Origin: Candidatus Thiodictyon syntrophicum
GTDB lineage: Bacteria; Pseudomonadota; Gammaproteobacteria; Chromatiales; Chromatiaceae
Assembly (NCBI RefSeq): GCF_002813775.1
Contig: NZ_CP020370.1
Span: 4,055,501 to 4,119,500 of the forward strand
Direction of reading: 5' to 3'
Length of the DNA: 64,000 bases
In this document: one piece after another, positions 43,819 to 53,439 of the stretch
Numbering within the stretch: position 1 is the stretch's first letter
Layout: each line of letters starts with the position of its first letter
Program-made: the position numbers and the translations under genes
Notes under the pieces: model-generated
Database searches by the model: none
What the model saw: only the letters and a program-made list of their open reading frames with translations
What the model was told of the DNA's origin: nothing

Positions 43819-44976
43819 TGGTTCAGTTTAATTCCTGTTTACAAGACATTGAAATATATGTAATATATCTAGTTCGGCGCGGGTTTCCGTCACTTTTTGA
43901 ATAAGTGAGAACTTCTTGAACGGACAATGGACATGCCCTCATTGCAATTCACAGAATTGTCGGCATCACAAGACGTATCAAACCGGTCATAACGGTACGC
44001 GTTTGCTGTGGCGATGTCAAAGTTGCAATAGGCTCTTTTCCGAGACCAAAGCCACCCTTATCGAGGGGCTCAGGAAACCGACCAGCTTCATCATTCAAGT
44101 GCTCAAAACGCGCACTGAGGGGATCGGCTTGAACGCCGCCTGCCGGGCCTTCGCGATTGCGAAGAATACGTTGCTCCTATGGGAGCGTCGCCTGGCCGAT
44201 TGCAAGGATGTGCTGGTCATATATGCCCTGACGCACACCTTTATTGAGCAACTGATCGAAGGTGATGAGCTTTATACGAAAGTGAATAGGAATGTCCCCC
44301 CGGAGGATTGTGAAGGCTGGACGATCGTACTGATGGAAAGGGCAAGTCGATTTATCTGGGCGCTTCAGTGCGGGAAAAAGGATCGCAGCCTATTTTCATA
44401 TGCCATACAAATACTTAGAGATGTCATCCTGCGTACTGGCGATGTCACTCTAGTCACCGACGGGGAACGTCGGTATGGCAATCTCCTGTTTGAAATTTGC
44501 CACGAAGTATTGCGAACCGGAAAACGCGGCCGCCCACCGAAAGTGCTTCGTCGCGGTGTGAAGGTGCGCCTTAAGAATAAAGGGAAAGGAACTGATAGAA
44601 CGGGGCACTCGCGTCCCAAATACGAAACCCCTCATCCGGAGCATCCAGAAACCGATCAAGATGTGACGCCAGCCGATATTCATGCTAATCATTTGGAAGC
44701 ATCGAACGCTTCATTTCGGCGAAAGAATTCTGCTTATCGCCGCCGAACGAATACGTACGCGAAGAGCATTTCTGGTTTGCAAAGAACATTGGATATGTTG
44801 TGGATTGTCCATAACTTTATTCGCAGCCACTTCACGACAAAACAGGTTCCTGCGGTGGCTCTGGGGATTCTCCAGCAGGGACTCTCGTGGGATGAGGTCC
44901 TTAGAGTTCGACAGCCCAGGTTATAAAAATACTACAAAAACATAAGGATAAGGAAGAACCAAACTGAACCAGTGCC
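43814..44976 (+). mobile_element. IS1/IS1595-like insertion sequence, 1163 bp, complete
   Basis: Terminal inverted repeats start GGCACTGGTTCAGTTT at 43814 and end with the exact complement at 44976. The repeat continues less perfectly for several more bases. The 8-bp direct repeat CAATATCA flanks both sides (43806-43813 and 44977-44984). The element is clearly less GC-rich than its surroundings, marking recent arrival. It encodes one DDE transposase and separates hsdR from hsdS at their original overlap. Confidence 0.93.
43916..44926 (+). CDS. IS1/IS1595-like DDE transposase
   Basis: A 336-residue protein starting at TTG. An N-terminal zinc ribbon (CPHCNSQNC ... WRCQSCNRLFSE) and a helix-turn-helix region (RTEGIGLNAACRAFAIAKNT) are followed by the DDE core: IEGDELYTKV, LVTDGERRYGNLL and LEASNASFRRKNSAYRRRTN. 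The second acidic residue is in TDGERRYG and the final Glu in LEASNASFR. Size, zinc ribbon and the 8-bp target duplication fit the IS1/IS1595 superfamily. No frameshift or stop interrupts it, so the element may be active. Confidence 0.9.
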   Translation: MNGQWTCPHCNSQNCRHHKTYQTGHNGTRLLWRCQSCNRLFSETKATLIEGLRKPTSFIIQVLKTRTEGIGLNAACRAFAIAKNTLLLWERRLADCKDVLVIYALTHTFIEQLIEGDELYTKVNRNVPPEDCEGWTIVLMERASRFIWALQCGKKDRSLFSYAIQILRDVILRTGDVTLVTDGERRYGNLLFEICHEVLRTGKRGRPPKVLRRGVKVRLKNKGKGTDRTGHSRPKYETPHPEHPETDQDVTPADIHANHLEASNASFRRKNSAYRRRTNTYAKSISGLQRTLDMLWIVHNFIRSHFTTKQVPAVALGILQQGLSWDEVLRVRQPRL

Positions 44977-44988
44977 CAATATCAACGC

Positions 44989-47076
44989 TCATGCCGAAAA
45001 CATCCTCTCTTTCGCCTCCCGCACCAAAGCCGCCGGATCTCCCCCAGCCTCCAGCGCCGCAAACCCGCCCGCCGCCACGAAGGCCGGCGAGGCGAATACA
45101 TGGGTCGATTCCAGCCCCTCGGTGCCGCTGTGCTCGAACTGCGCGACGATGGCGCGCACGGCCGCCGCGGTCTGGGGCGGCAGGCCGTCGAGCCAGTCCT
45201 CGTTCTTGATCAGGAAGGCCTGGACCCGGTTCTGGCGGGTGCGGGGCCTGATGTGGAAGCCGAGATCGCCCAGGACATCGTAAAGGTCATAGTCGGCCAT
45301 CTGCTCGACGGCCCGCAGCGTGGCGGGGGGATGGCCGCCGCGGACCAGTTTGTCGATCAGGGCGCGGCGCTCCTGCGGTTCGGCCCAGCGGGCGCGGAAG
45401 TCGGCCAGGGTCGGGGCCTGCGCAAGCAATTGAGTCGCCAGGCGCTGCTTGTAGACCGTCAGCAGTATCGGCTGATCGCGGCCGTCCTCCTGCCCGAGCA
45501 CGTAGCGGTTCTTGCCATCGACGCTGACGTCAAAGCCGTCGACCACGATCACCGGCTCTGGATCGGCCCCGCCATCCCCATCGCCATCGCCGGGCTCGCG
45601 CGGGTCGGTGAAGAACTCGGCGCCGAACAGGTCGGTGGCGTCGGTGTAGTCGTAGACATGGAACATGAGCTTGCCGCTCGCCTCATCGATGCGAGTGCCG
45701 CGGCCGACCATCTGATAGAAGCTGATGGGTGAGCGCACATAGCGGAAGAAGACGACATTGCGCAGCCGGGGCACGTCGACCCCGGTGCTGAGCAGGTCCA
45801 CCGTGGCGGCGATGAAATAGCGGCTGTTGGCGCCGCGGAAGTCGGCCAGGAGCTTGCTGCCCTGGCTGGCGGCGGTGCACTTGAAGGCGTAGTCCTCGAC
45901 CGGTTTACGGCCCAGCTCCTTGCACCACTGCACATAGCGGTTGCCGATCGCGGCCACTACGGCATCGGCATGGCTGTCGCGGGCGCAGAAGATGACGGTC
46001 TTTTGCTCGGGGCCGCCGGTGGCGAGCAGGTAATCGAACAGGTCCGCGCACATGGCGGTGACCCGGTCCGGGAGCATGACAAGGTCCTCGAAGCTGGGGG
46101 CCGCGTAGCGCTCGCGGACCTGGGCCTCGGAGACCCGCTGCCCCGTGAGTGCGTCACGGGGGTTGCGTGCCATGACCTCGGCGATGGTGAGGCCGGTCTG
46201 GTCCAGGTTGACCCGGCCTTTGTCGATCTGGCACACGGCCAGATAGCCGTCCTCCATGGCCTGGGCCATGTCGTACTCGTAGACCGGTTCGCCGAAGTAC
46301 CTGCGGTTGTCGGCGGTGATCTGTTCGGCCTCGTCGATCTCGGCCGCGACGGCGGGCTCGATGGCATCGCGGGGCTTGCCGAGCCGCAGGCGGCGCGGGG
46401 TGGCGGTGAGGCCGATGTGCACGGCGTTGGGGTAGACGGCGATGAAGGTCTTGCCCACCCCGGTGGCCATGGTGAGCAGGGCGCGTATGGCATCATTGGT
46501 GTTGGCGCAGTGGGCGATCTTCTCCAGGATGGCGCGAATGGCCGCGTCCTGGTAGTAGCGGCGGCCGTCCTCACCACCCGGGTAGGGTTGCAGCAGGGGC
46601 TGGGCGGCGGCATCCGTCAAGGCGAAGCCCATGCCGGCCTCGTAGCGCTCGCGCAGTTCCTCTGGGGTGGGGAACTCGGCCATTGGCCGCGGCTGGCTGA
46701 TCCGGCCGGTGAAGCGGTCGAACTCGACGAACAGGTGTCCGTTGGTCGCGTAGACGAAGGGGACGTTCAGGCGTTTGGCGCGGCTGTAGCCGCGGCTCTG
46801 CTGCATCCCGTGACCGGGGGGCAGTCCCTCGTGTTTGGCCTCGACCAGCGCCAGGGCCAGCGGTTGACCGGCGCCGCCGGCCAGGATGCGCAGCGTGTAG
46901 TCGACCCGGCCCTGGGCCCGGCGGCGGGGCTTGCCGGCGATGATCTCGATGGTGCCGGCGCAGACCTCGCGCTTGATCATGCCCTGCTCTTGCAGCCAGC
47001 CGCGCCGACGCAGGGCGGGATTGATGAGTTCGATGCGGGTGTCGGCCTCGCTGCGGCGGTTGGCGGGTGGGACCAT
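44989..47076 (-). CDS. hsdR: Type I restriction enzyme R subunit with internal deletion of the DEAD-box segment
   Basis: The likely start is the ATG at 47076 (MVPPANRRSEADTRIELINP), giving 695 residues. It has an N-terminal nuclease domain (VDYTLRILAGG ... LALALVEAKHEG), Walker A LTMATGVGKTFIAVYPN, then directly AVHIGLTATPRRLRLGKP (motif III). It continues with helicase motifs KTVIFCARDSHAD, LLSTGVDVPRLRNVVFFR, QMVGRGTRIDE, and the C-terminal domain. In homologues roughly 100 residues with Walker B (D-E-x-H) lie between motifs I and III. Here they are absent without breaking the frame. Translocation and cleavage should be lost. Its TGA originally overlapped the hsdS ATG. Confidence 0.88.
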   Translation of the reverse strand: MVPPANRRSEADTRIELINPALRRRGWLQEQGMIKREVCAGTIEIIAGKPRRRAQGRVDYTLRILAGGAGQPLALALVEAKHEGLPPGHGMQQSRGYSRAKRLNVPFVYATNGHLFVEFDRFTGRISQPRPMAEFPTPEELRERYEAGMGFALTDAAAQPLLQPYPGGEDGRRYYQDAAIRAILEKIAHCANTNDAIRALLTMATGVGKTFIAVYPNAVHIGLTATPRRLRLGKPRDAIEPAVAAEIDEAEQITADNRRYFGEPVYEYDMAQAMEDGYLAVCQIDKGRVNLDQTGLTIAEVMARNPRDALTGQRVSEAQVRERYAAPSFEDLVMLPDRVTAMCADLFDYLLATGGPEQKTVIFCARDSHADAVVAAIGNRYVQWCKELGRKPVEDYAFKCTAASQGSKLLADFRGANSRYFIAATVDLLSTGVDVPRLRNVVFFRYVRSPISFYQMVGRGTRIDEASGKLMFHVYDYTDATDLFGAEFFTDPREPGDGDGDGGADPEPVIVVDGFDVSVDGKNRYVLGQEDGRDQPILLTVYKQRLATQLLAQAPTLADFRARWAEPQERRALIDKLVRGGHPPATLRAVEQMADYDLYDVLGDLGFHIRPRTRQNRVQAFLIKNEDWLDGLPPQTAAAVRAIVAQFEHSGTEGLESTHVFASPAFVAAGGFAALEAGGDPAALVREAKERMFSA

Positions 47077-47341
47077 GGCGTGAGGCGTCCTGCTGGGTGA
47101 GGTCGGTGGCGGGGTGACGACGGGGGTCGCGGTTCTTCGGTCAATATATCGCACGCGGCGGCAGACCGACATGGGATCGCACCGGGGTGCGGCGCTGACG
47201 GGCTCACGCGGCCTGCGCCGGCGGCCGTCCCGCCCGGTCTGCGGCCGCTACGTCCTTGGCAATGCCTGGCCAACTGTGCCATTGTTGGCACCCGGCGGAG
47301 ACGACCATGACCACGATGAACCCATCGGAGATCATTGTAAG

Positions 47342-47662
47342 GTGGATCAAACACATGAAGACCAGTTGAGCGAGATCGTTCGCCGCATTGTGGCGGTCAG
47401 CGACCCGCGACGGATCATCTTGTTCGGTTCGCAGGCGCGCGGTGATGCCGCACCGGATAGCGATTTCGACCTCTTGGTCGTCAAGGACGAGGTTGAGTCG
47501 CCGCGGGCCGAGTCCGGACGGATTTATCGCGCACTGGCGGGCTTGAGCATCCCCGTGGATATCGTGGTAACGCGCTCGGACTATGTTCTGGCTCATCGCG
47601 ATGTCGTCGGGACCGTCGTGCGCCCGGCGTTGCGTGAGGGTAAGGTGCTGTATGCCAGATGA
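47342..47662 (+). CDS. mntA: MNT-type nucleotidyltransferase antitoxin
   Basis: A start at GTG 47342 (VDQTHEDQLSEIVRRIVAV) gives 106 residues, the normal size. It has the minimal nucleotidyltransferase motif RIILFGSQARGDAAPDSDFDLLVV (G-S-x9-D-x-D) and a later acidic residue in IPVDIVVTRSDY. In MNT/HEPN pairs this enzyme adds AMP to the HEPN toxin and silences it. The downstream HEPN gene overlaps by 11 nt. A short ORF (MTTMNPSEIIVRWIKHMKTS, from 47307) in another frame overlaps the start region and could be a leader. The pair is divergent from hsdR. Confidence 0.85.
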   Translation: MDQTHEDQLSEIVRRIVAVSDPRRIILFGSQARGDAAPDSDFDLLVVKDEVESPRAESGRIYRALAGLSIPVDIVVTRSDYVLAHRDVVGTVVRPALREGKVLYAR

Positions 47663-48071
47663 ACCTGACGAAGTCGTCGGCAATCTTGTAGCCGAGTGGC
47701 TGCGACGGGCACAGGCCGACATGTCCGTCGCGTCGCTGACCGATGACGAGCGTATCGCACCGGAAATCGTGGCATTTCATGCACAACAAGCCGTGGAAAA
47801 ATTGCTCAAGGCGCTGTTGGTCCTGCGGCAGATAGATTTCCCGCACACACACGCGATCGGCGCCCTCCTGGCGCTCTGCGAAAAGGCCGGATTCTCCGAT
47901 ACGCAAGACGTGATCGAAGCCAGCAGCTTGACCCGCTATGCAGTCGCTGCCCGCTATCCAGGCGAGGACGAACCTGTAAGCCGTCAGGAGGCGAGAGAGG
48001 CGGCGACCCTGGCGGGTCGGGTCGTCGCTTGGGGTTTGGCGCAGATTCCGGCAGACGTCAAGGAGCGATAG
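47652..48071 (+). CDS. hepT: HEPN-domain toxin
   Basis: The ATG at 47652 overlaps the nucleotidyltransferase stop by 11 nt, giving 139 residues of helical HEPN fold: VAEWLRRAQADMSVASLTDD, FHAQQAVEKLLKALLVLRQI, and SLTRYAVAARYPGEDEPVSR. The last segment replaces the common R-x4-6-H RNase motif with RYPGE, as in the HEPN family typical of pairs with MNT proteins, where activity is controlled by AMPylation of a Tyr. It probably acts as an RNase under stress or phage attack. Placed beside a type I restriction locus, it fits a defence island. Confidence 0.85.
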   Translation: MPDEPDEVVGNLVAEWLRRAQADMSVASLTDDERIAPEIVAFHAQQAVEKLLKALLVLRQIDFPHTHAIGALLALCEKAGFSDTQDVIEASSLTRYAVAARYPGEDEPVSRQEAREAATLAGRVVAWGLAQIPADVKER

Positions 48072-48105
48072 GCTGATGCTGAGGTCGGGATCTGCGCCGG
48101 GATCA

Positions 48106-48564
48106 TCAGGCGAAGACGCCGTGCTCGATGCGCCCCAGCGTATCCATCACACCCTCGGCGCCGATGTCTGTATCCAGCAAGCTCAGCGGGGTGACTCCGC
48201 CGAGCGAGGCATTAATCGACTTGAGCCACGCGATGTTCGCGTCCAGGTTCGCGAAGACCTCTTCACCGCGCGCCACCACGCGTGCCAGACGCAGCAGCCG
48301 GGACGACTCCTCGCTGTTGAGCCTGCCCTCGCGCTTGCGCCGCGCCAGGGTACGCTCGGGAATGCCCACGGCATTCGCCAACTCGGCCTGGGACAGGTGG
48401 GTCAGTCTGGTCAGGGCATCCACGGCGCCGGTGGGGATGCCGCGGCGAATGACCGCCACCCAGTCGAGCGCCGAGCGGGGGATGGCGGCCAGGACGCGCT
48501 GACCGCCGAGCAGGTCATCGACCGCGAGGGAAGGCGTAGCCGATAGTGCAACCGCGGGGGACAT
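48106..48564 (-). CDS. Xre/MbcA/ParS-type antitoxin without visible RES toxin
   Basis: A 152-residue protein with GGAG eight bases before the ATG. An N-terminal Xre-like helix-turn-helix (VIRRGIPTGAVDALTRLTHL, SQAELANAVGIPERTLARRK) is followed by the MbcA/ParS toxin-binding domain (SEESSRLLRLARVVARGEEV ... LGGVTPLSLLDTDIGAEGVM) and the usual end DTLGRIEHGVFA. In intact loci a RES-domain NAD-degrading toxin follows at once or overlaps. Here only 34 bp remain before the convergent HEPN gene ends, so the toxin has been lost or never accompanied this copy. Confidence 0.85.
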   Translation of the reverse strand: MSPAVALSATPSLAVDDLLGGQRVLAAIPRSALDWVAVIRRGIPTGAVDALTRLTHLSQAELANAVGIPERTLARRKREGRLNSEESSRLLRLARVVARGEEVFANLDANIAWLKSINASLGGVTPLSLLDTDIGAEGVMDTLGRIEHGVFA

Positions 48565-48940
48565 GGATCATCTCCGAAAAAGGCCAGATGGCAGCTAGTA
48601 TAGTCATCAATAGCCGCGCGGGGAGCGCGGTATCGGAGTTGGCCGCGGCGCCGCATCGCGGCCGGAGGCCGCTCCCACAGGGTCCTTATACATGTTCCGG
48701 GGTAACGGACGAGTCTTCCTGGCCGTTAGCCGGTCGGGCGCGGGCACCGCGGATTCCAGTCGGACCGGTCGGGAACCCCCACCGGCTGAAGCCTCGACCT
48801 CCGGTTGCCGCTCGCCGGCTGCCGCTTGCCGGGCGACACCGCACTCACAGGTGCCATGACGGCGCAGGTCGGTTATGCTATCTGTCATTGAAAATTAACA
48901 TGGAACCGGTCCGGCAACGGCACCGGCCTGACCACCGAAC
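48565..48940. other. Intergenic region with family P half-site
   Basis: A 376-bp divergent gap. It contains CCGGCTGAAGCCTCGACCTC (family P, about 48783-48804), a GCCGCTCCCACAGGG-type sequence also seen at 59228, and TTATGCTATCTG near 48873 as a possible promoter piece for the L,D-transpeptidase gene. No ORF or RNA is supported. Confidence 0.45.
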
Positions 48941-50446
48941 ATGGCAACGGTACCGACCCCTGATCCCGTCTCCCCCGCCCTGATCACCACGCTGGGACCG
49001 AGCGCCCGCCGCCGGCTGCGGATCGGCGCCCGGGTCGCCCTGGCGGCGCCGCTGCTGGTGGCGCTCGGCGCCTGCACCCAGATGGCGGGCTTCGTCGCCA
49101 AGCCCGAGCCCAGACCCAAGGACGCCGCCGCGGCCGGACCCCAGGTCGCGGCCAAGCCCGCCGCGCCCGCGGAGGTGGAACCGGGACCGATCCCGCAGCC
49201 CCAGGAGAAGCCCAAACCCGGCAAGCTCTACGAGTGGGACGGCGGGGGCCGCAAGCTCACCCGGATCATCGTCAATACCGACGAGCAGAAGGCGCGCTTC
49301 TATGTCGGGGACGAGCAGGTCGGCTGGACCACGGTCGCCTCCGGGCTCAGCTCGCATCCGACCCCGGTGGGTCACTTCGAGGTCCTGGAGAAGTCCGCCA
49401 ACAAGCGCTCCAACCTCTACGGCAAGGTGTTGGGCAAGGGCGGCCGGGTACTGAGCACCAATGCCAAGGCGGGCCGCGGTCAGTTCCCCTCGGGGGCACG
49501 CTTCGAGGGCGCCAGCATGCCCTACTACCTGCGCATCACCTACGACGGCGTGGGCCTGCACGCGGGTCCGATCCCGCGCCCGGGCCACCCCGCGTCCCAC
49601 GGCTGCATCCGCCTGCCGGCCAAGTTGGCCCCGGTGCTCTTCGAGCACGTCGGCGTCGGCACCCAGGTGAGTGTGGTCGGCAGCGGTCCGGATTACGGCA
49701 ATTACGCCGCCAAGCAACGCGCCTACGCCGCCGAACGGCTTGCCCAGGCGCAGGAGCGCAAGGAGGTCGAGGCGCGTGTGCGCGCCCAGGCCGCCGCGAG
49801 CGACGCGACGCTCCCCGCGCCCGGCCCCGCCGAACCGGTCATCGCCATGGCCGAGCCCGCCGAGCGCCCCGCGCTAAGCCCCATCGCCAAGCCCGAACCC
49901 GCCGCCGCGCCCCGCCCGGAACCGGCCAGCCCAGCACTGGAGACGCCGCGCGAGCGTGCACCCGCCGCCGCGCCGCGCCGCACCGCCGAGGCCACCGTCT
50001 CCCGGCCGCGACCGGTCGCGACCCGCATGCGGCCGGCGCGCGCCGCCCGCCCGGCGGTCGCCCTGGCCGCGAACACCCCGAGCCAGGCCAGCCCCGCCGT
50101 AGTCGCACCGGATCAGGACCAGCCGCAGGCCGCGGCGTCCGACGCCGCCCCGCCCCCGGTCGCCGCGGTCCCCGCAGCGACGGCGCCGACCGCGCAACCG
50201 GCCGCAGCCCCGGCCCCGGCCGAACCGCCGCCCACCAGTCCGCCCGCGGTCGCCCCAGTCGCCGCGGCCACCCCGCCCAGTCCCCCGCCGACCCCGGCGC
50301 CCGCGCCCGCCGCCCCCGCCCCCAAGGCACCGGAGCCGGTCGCCAAGGCACCGCAGGTCGCGGCCGAGCCGCCCGCCGCGCCCGCGGCGGCACCGGAACC
50401 CGCCCAGCCGTCGGCCGCAACCGCAGACAAGGCCGCCGGGGGTTGA
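48941..50446 (+). CDS. L,D-transpeptidase lipoprotein with long Ala/Pro-rich tail
   Basis: A 501-residue protein. An Arg-rich n-region, hydrophobic stretch and lipobox LVALGAC (Cys near residue 46) mark a lipoprotein. A YkuD domain occupies about residues 105-250 with the active-site motif HASHGCIRLP-like (PASHGCIRLPAKLAP) and HAGPI upstream, so the catalytic His and Cys are present. It cross-links peptidoglycan or attaches lipoproteins to it. The remaining 250 residues are low-complexity Ala/Pro/Glu/Arg, probably an extended periplasmic spacer, as in other Chromatiales enzymes. The translation start is uncertain because no clear ribosome binding site precedes it. Confidence 0.9.
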   Translation: MATVPTPDPVSPALITTLGPSARRRLRIGARVALAAPLLVALGACTQMAGFVAKPEPRPKDAAAAGPQVAAKPAAPAEVEPGPIPQPQEKPKPGKLYEWDGGGRKLTRIIVNTDEQKARFYVGDEQVGWTTVASGLSSHPTPVGHFEVLEKSANKRSNLYGKVLGKGGRVLSTNAKAGRGQFPSGARFEGASMPYYLRITYDGVGLHAGPIPRPGHPASHGCIRLPAKLAPVLFEHVGVGTQVSVVGSGPDYGNYAAKQRAYAAERLAQAQERKEVEARVRAQAAASDATLPAPGPAEPVIAMAEPAERPALSPIAKPEPAAAPRPEPASPALETPRERAPAAAPRRTAEATVSRPRPVATRMRPARAARPAVALAANTPSQASPAVVAPDQDQPQAAASDAAPPPVAAVPAATAPTAQPAAAPAPAEPPPTSPPAVAPVAAATPPSPPPTPAPAPAAPAPKAPEPVAKAPQVAAEPPAAPAAAPEPAQPSAATADKAAGG

Positions 50447-50529
50447 GGCTGGCCGGCGGCGATCGGTGTCCATGACCAGTTCGCCCCAGACAAACCCGCA
50501 CTGCCATTAGATCAAGCCGCACGGCTACC

Positions 50530-50623
50530 GGGAGCGCCGCACCCCAGTGCGGCGCGGCCTCTGCTCGATCCACACCGGCGGGATTAACCGCGAGATCGCG
50601 CCGCACTGGGGTGCGGCGCTCCC
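50530..50623. repeat. 94-bp hairpin repeat (family R), copy 1
   Basis: 26-bp perfect inverted arms (50530-50555 starting GGGAGCGCCGCACCCCAG, and 50598-50623) surround a 42-nt loop with CACACCGGCGGG and CGCGAG. A second copy of identical length is at 58023-58116. The flanks carry CACTGCCATTAGATC and ATAGCAGTGAC, the CTGCCATTAAG border that also flanks family Q copies, so R and Q may be cargo of one composite repeat. Confidence 0.75.
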
Positions 50624-50692
50624 AGGGCCGGACCGGCAGTGAGGCTTAGCGCGATAGCAGTGACGCGGGAGCCTGGGAACGAGAAGATCGGT

Positions 50693-51220
50693 TCAATCGC
50701 CCTCGAACTCACAGAGTGCGAACACCTTCTGTCCGTGCTTTTCGAGCCGCGCGCGCCCGCCGAGATCGGGCAGATCGATGACGAAACAACACTCCACGAG
50801 CGTGCCGCCCATGTTCTCGATCAGCTTGCAGGCGGCCTCGGCCGTGCCGCCGGTGGCAATCAGGTCATCGACCAGCAGCACCCGCTCGCCTTGGGACACC
50901 GCATCGACATGCATCTCGATGCGGTCGGTGCCGTATTCGAGGTCATAGTCGTGGCCGACGGTCTCGGCCGGCAGCTTGCCCTTCTTGCGAATCGGCACGA
51001 AGCCGACCCCCAGTTGATAGGCCAGGGCCGCGCCGATGATGAACCCGCGCGCCTCGATACCGGCCACGCGGTCGATCTTCGCGCCGGTATAGCGGTTGAC
51101 CAATTCATTGATGGTGACGCGAAAGCCGACGGGGTCCTTGAGCAAGGTCGTGATGTCGCGAAACATGACGCCCGGCTTGGGATAATGGGGAACGGTGCGA
51201 ATACGCGACTTGATGGGCAT
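50693..51220 (-). CDS. apt: Adenine phosphoribosyltransferase
   Basis: A 175-residue enzyme converting adenine and PRPP to AMP. It has [20 protein letters not shown] at the N-terminus, [20 protein letters not shown] and the PRPP-binding loop [20 protein letters not shown]. Length and motifs are standard. It lies 29 bp downstream of the methylthioadenosine phosphorylase gene on the same strand, so adenine released there can be salvaged directly. Confidence 0.96.
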   Translation of the reverse strand: MPIKSRIRTVPHYPKPGVMFRDITTLLKDPVGFRVTINELVNRYTGAKIDRVAGIEARGFIIGAALAYQLGVGFVPIRKKGKLPAETVGHDYDLEYGTDRIEMHVDAVSQGERVLLVDDLIATGGTAEAACKLIENMGGTLVECCFVIDLPDLGGRARLEKHGQKVFALCEFEGD

Positions 51221-51249
51221 AGGGGTCTTCCGGCAACGGTTGGGAACGG

Positions 51250-52143
<894 letters not shown>

Positions 52144-52577
52144 TGACTCCTCCGAAACGTGATTGCCAACCGGCCCGAGAGGGTACACCATTTCGCCGAT
52201 CCCGGTCATCAGCCGGGGGAGTCGCGGCACCGCGGGCCGCCGCCGGGGGTCCTGGACTCCCCCACCTTAAAGGACACTGGCGTTAAGTTGAGCGCCGCGG
52301 CCCAAGCGCCTGGAGTCCAAGGCTTCAGCCTTGGAGGGCGCCAAGGCTGAAGCCTTGGACTCCAGGCAGAGGCGCCGGGCTGGCGCCCCGGCGGGCGCGG
52401 TGGGCCGCCAAGCCCACGGCAGCGCCGAGGCAGCGGTACGATCCGCCGGCGATCGACACGAATTTTCGCGGAGAAATTGACCTGTATGAGCCCGGTCTGA
52501 TATACATTCACGGTTTTTTCGGCCCTCAGCTGGCCGCGCCCGGGCGCGGCCGCGAACAACCTAGGCAGGCATTGGCA
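52144..52577. repeat. Intergenic region with family Q palindrome
   Basis: The centre (52312-52366) is a family Q unit: GGAGTCCAAGGCTTCAGCC, a short GGCGCC joint, and the inverted GAAGCCTTGGACTCC. It is flanked by TTAAAGGACACTGGCGTTAA. The right part, before the cytochrome gene, has a reduced-GC pocket around 52456-52515 (GAATTTTCGCGGAG, TATACATTCACGG) that probably holds the cytochrome promoter. Confidence 0.6.
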
Positions 52578-53222
52578 ATGACGAACAACTGGCTCAAGGC
52601 GATTTCGGCGGCGGTCCTGGTGGCGGGCGGGGTCTCGGGGGCGGTCGCGTCGACCGCCGAGCCGACGCAGCCGGTCGGTGATCCCACGGCGGGCGAGGCC
52701 AAGGCGGGCGTGATCTGCGTCGCCTGCCACGGCCCCATGGGCAACAGCATCAACCCGGAGTGGCCCAAGCTGGCGGGTCAGCACCCGGAGTACATTTACA
52801 AGCAAATCATGGATTTCAAGGGCGGTAGGCGCGAGAACGTCCTGATGACGGCACAGGCCGCCGCGCTGAGCGAGCAGGACGCGCGCGACATGGCCGCCTA
52901 CTATGCCAAGCAGACCCAGAGCGGCGGCGTCGCCGATCCCGCCGCGGCCGTGCTGGGCGAGCGCATCTACCGCGGCGGCAACCCGGAGTCCGGGGTACCG
53001 GCCTGCAGCGGCTGTCACGGCCCGGCCGGCCTGGGCGAGGGGCTCTCGAAGTTCCCGCGCATCTCCGGCCAGCAGGCCGCCTATGTGAAGCTGACCCTGG
53101 GCTATTTCCGCGCCGGTACCCGGGCCAACGACCCCAACGGGATGATGCGCGGGGTGGCCGCCCGGATGACGGAGCCGGAGATCGCCGCCGTGTCGCAGTA
53201 CATTCAGGGACTCGGGCAATAA
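52578..53222 (+). CDS. Dihaem cytochrome c4
   Basis: The ATG at 52578 gives 214 residues. A Sec signal peptide (LKAISAAVLVAGGVSGAVAS) is followed by two class I cytochrome domains, each with a haem site: CVACH (with MLxx-type ligand region MTAQAAAL) and CSGCH (ligand Met in NGMMRGVAARM). The protein is periplasmic, possibly membrane-associated, and carries electrons to terminal oxidases or the photosynthetic reaction centre chain in purple sulfur bacteria. Monocistronic in appearance, with its own upstream gap. Confidence 0.93.
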   Translation: MTNNWLKAISAAVLVAGGVSGAVASTAEPTQPVGDPTAGEAKAGVICVACHGPMGNSINPEWPKLAGQHPEYIYKQIMDFKGGRRENVLMTAQAAALSEQDARDMAAYYAKQTQSGGVADPAAAVLGERIYRGGNPESGVPACSGCHGPAGLGEGLSKFPRISGQQAAYVKLTLGYFRAGTRANDPNGMMRGVAARMTEPEIAAVSQYIQGLGQ

Positions 53223-53439
53223 CCCGGGAGCAATTCAGGCCGCGGTCGTCGGGGGGTGCCGGAGCGGCCCTGCGGTGGACCGCGCACGGGGGCGCCCGCG
53301 GGTCTTCGGGGGCCGTCGTTTCCCGCGCGTGGGAGGCCAGGCTCGCGCCGGGGCGGGAGGCCCCCGCGGGCCCGGCCCCCGGGCGGGGGCCGTGTTAGCC
53401 GGCCGCCCCGACCATGCACCGCCCGCACCGCCGGCCGCC

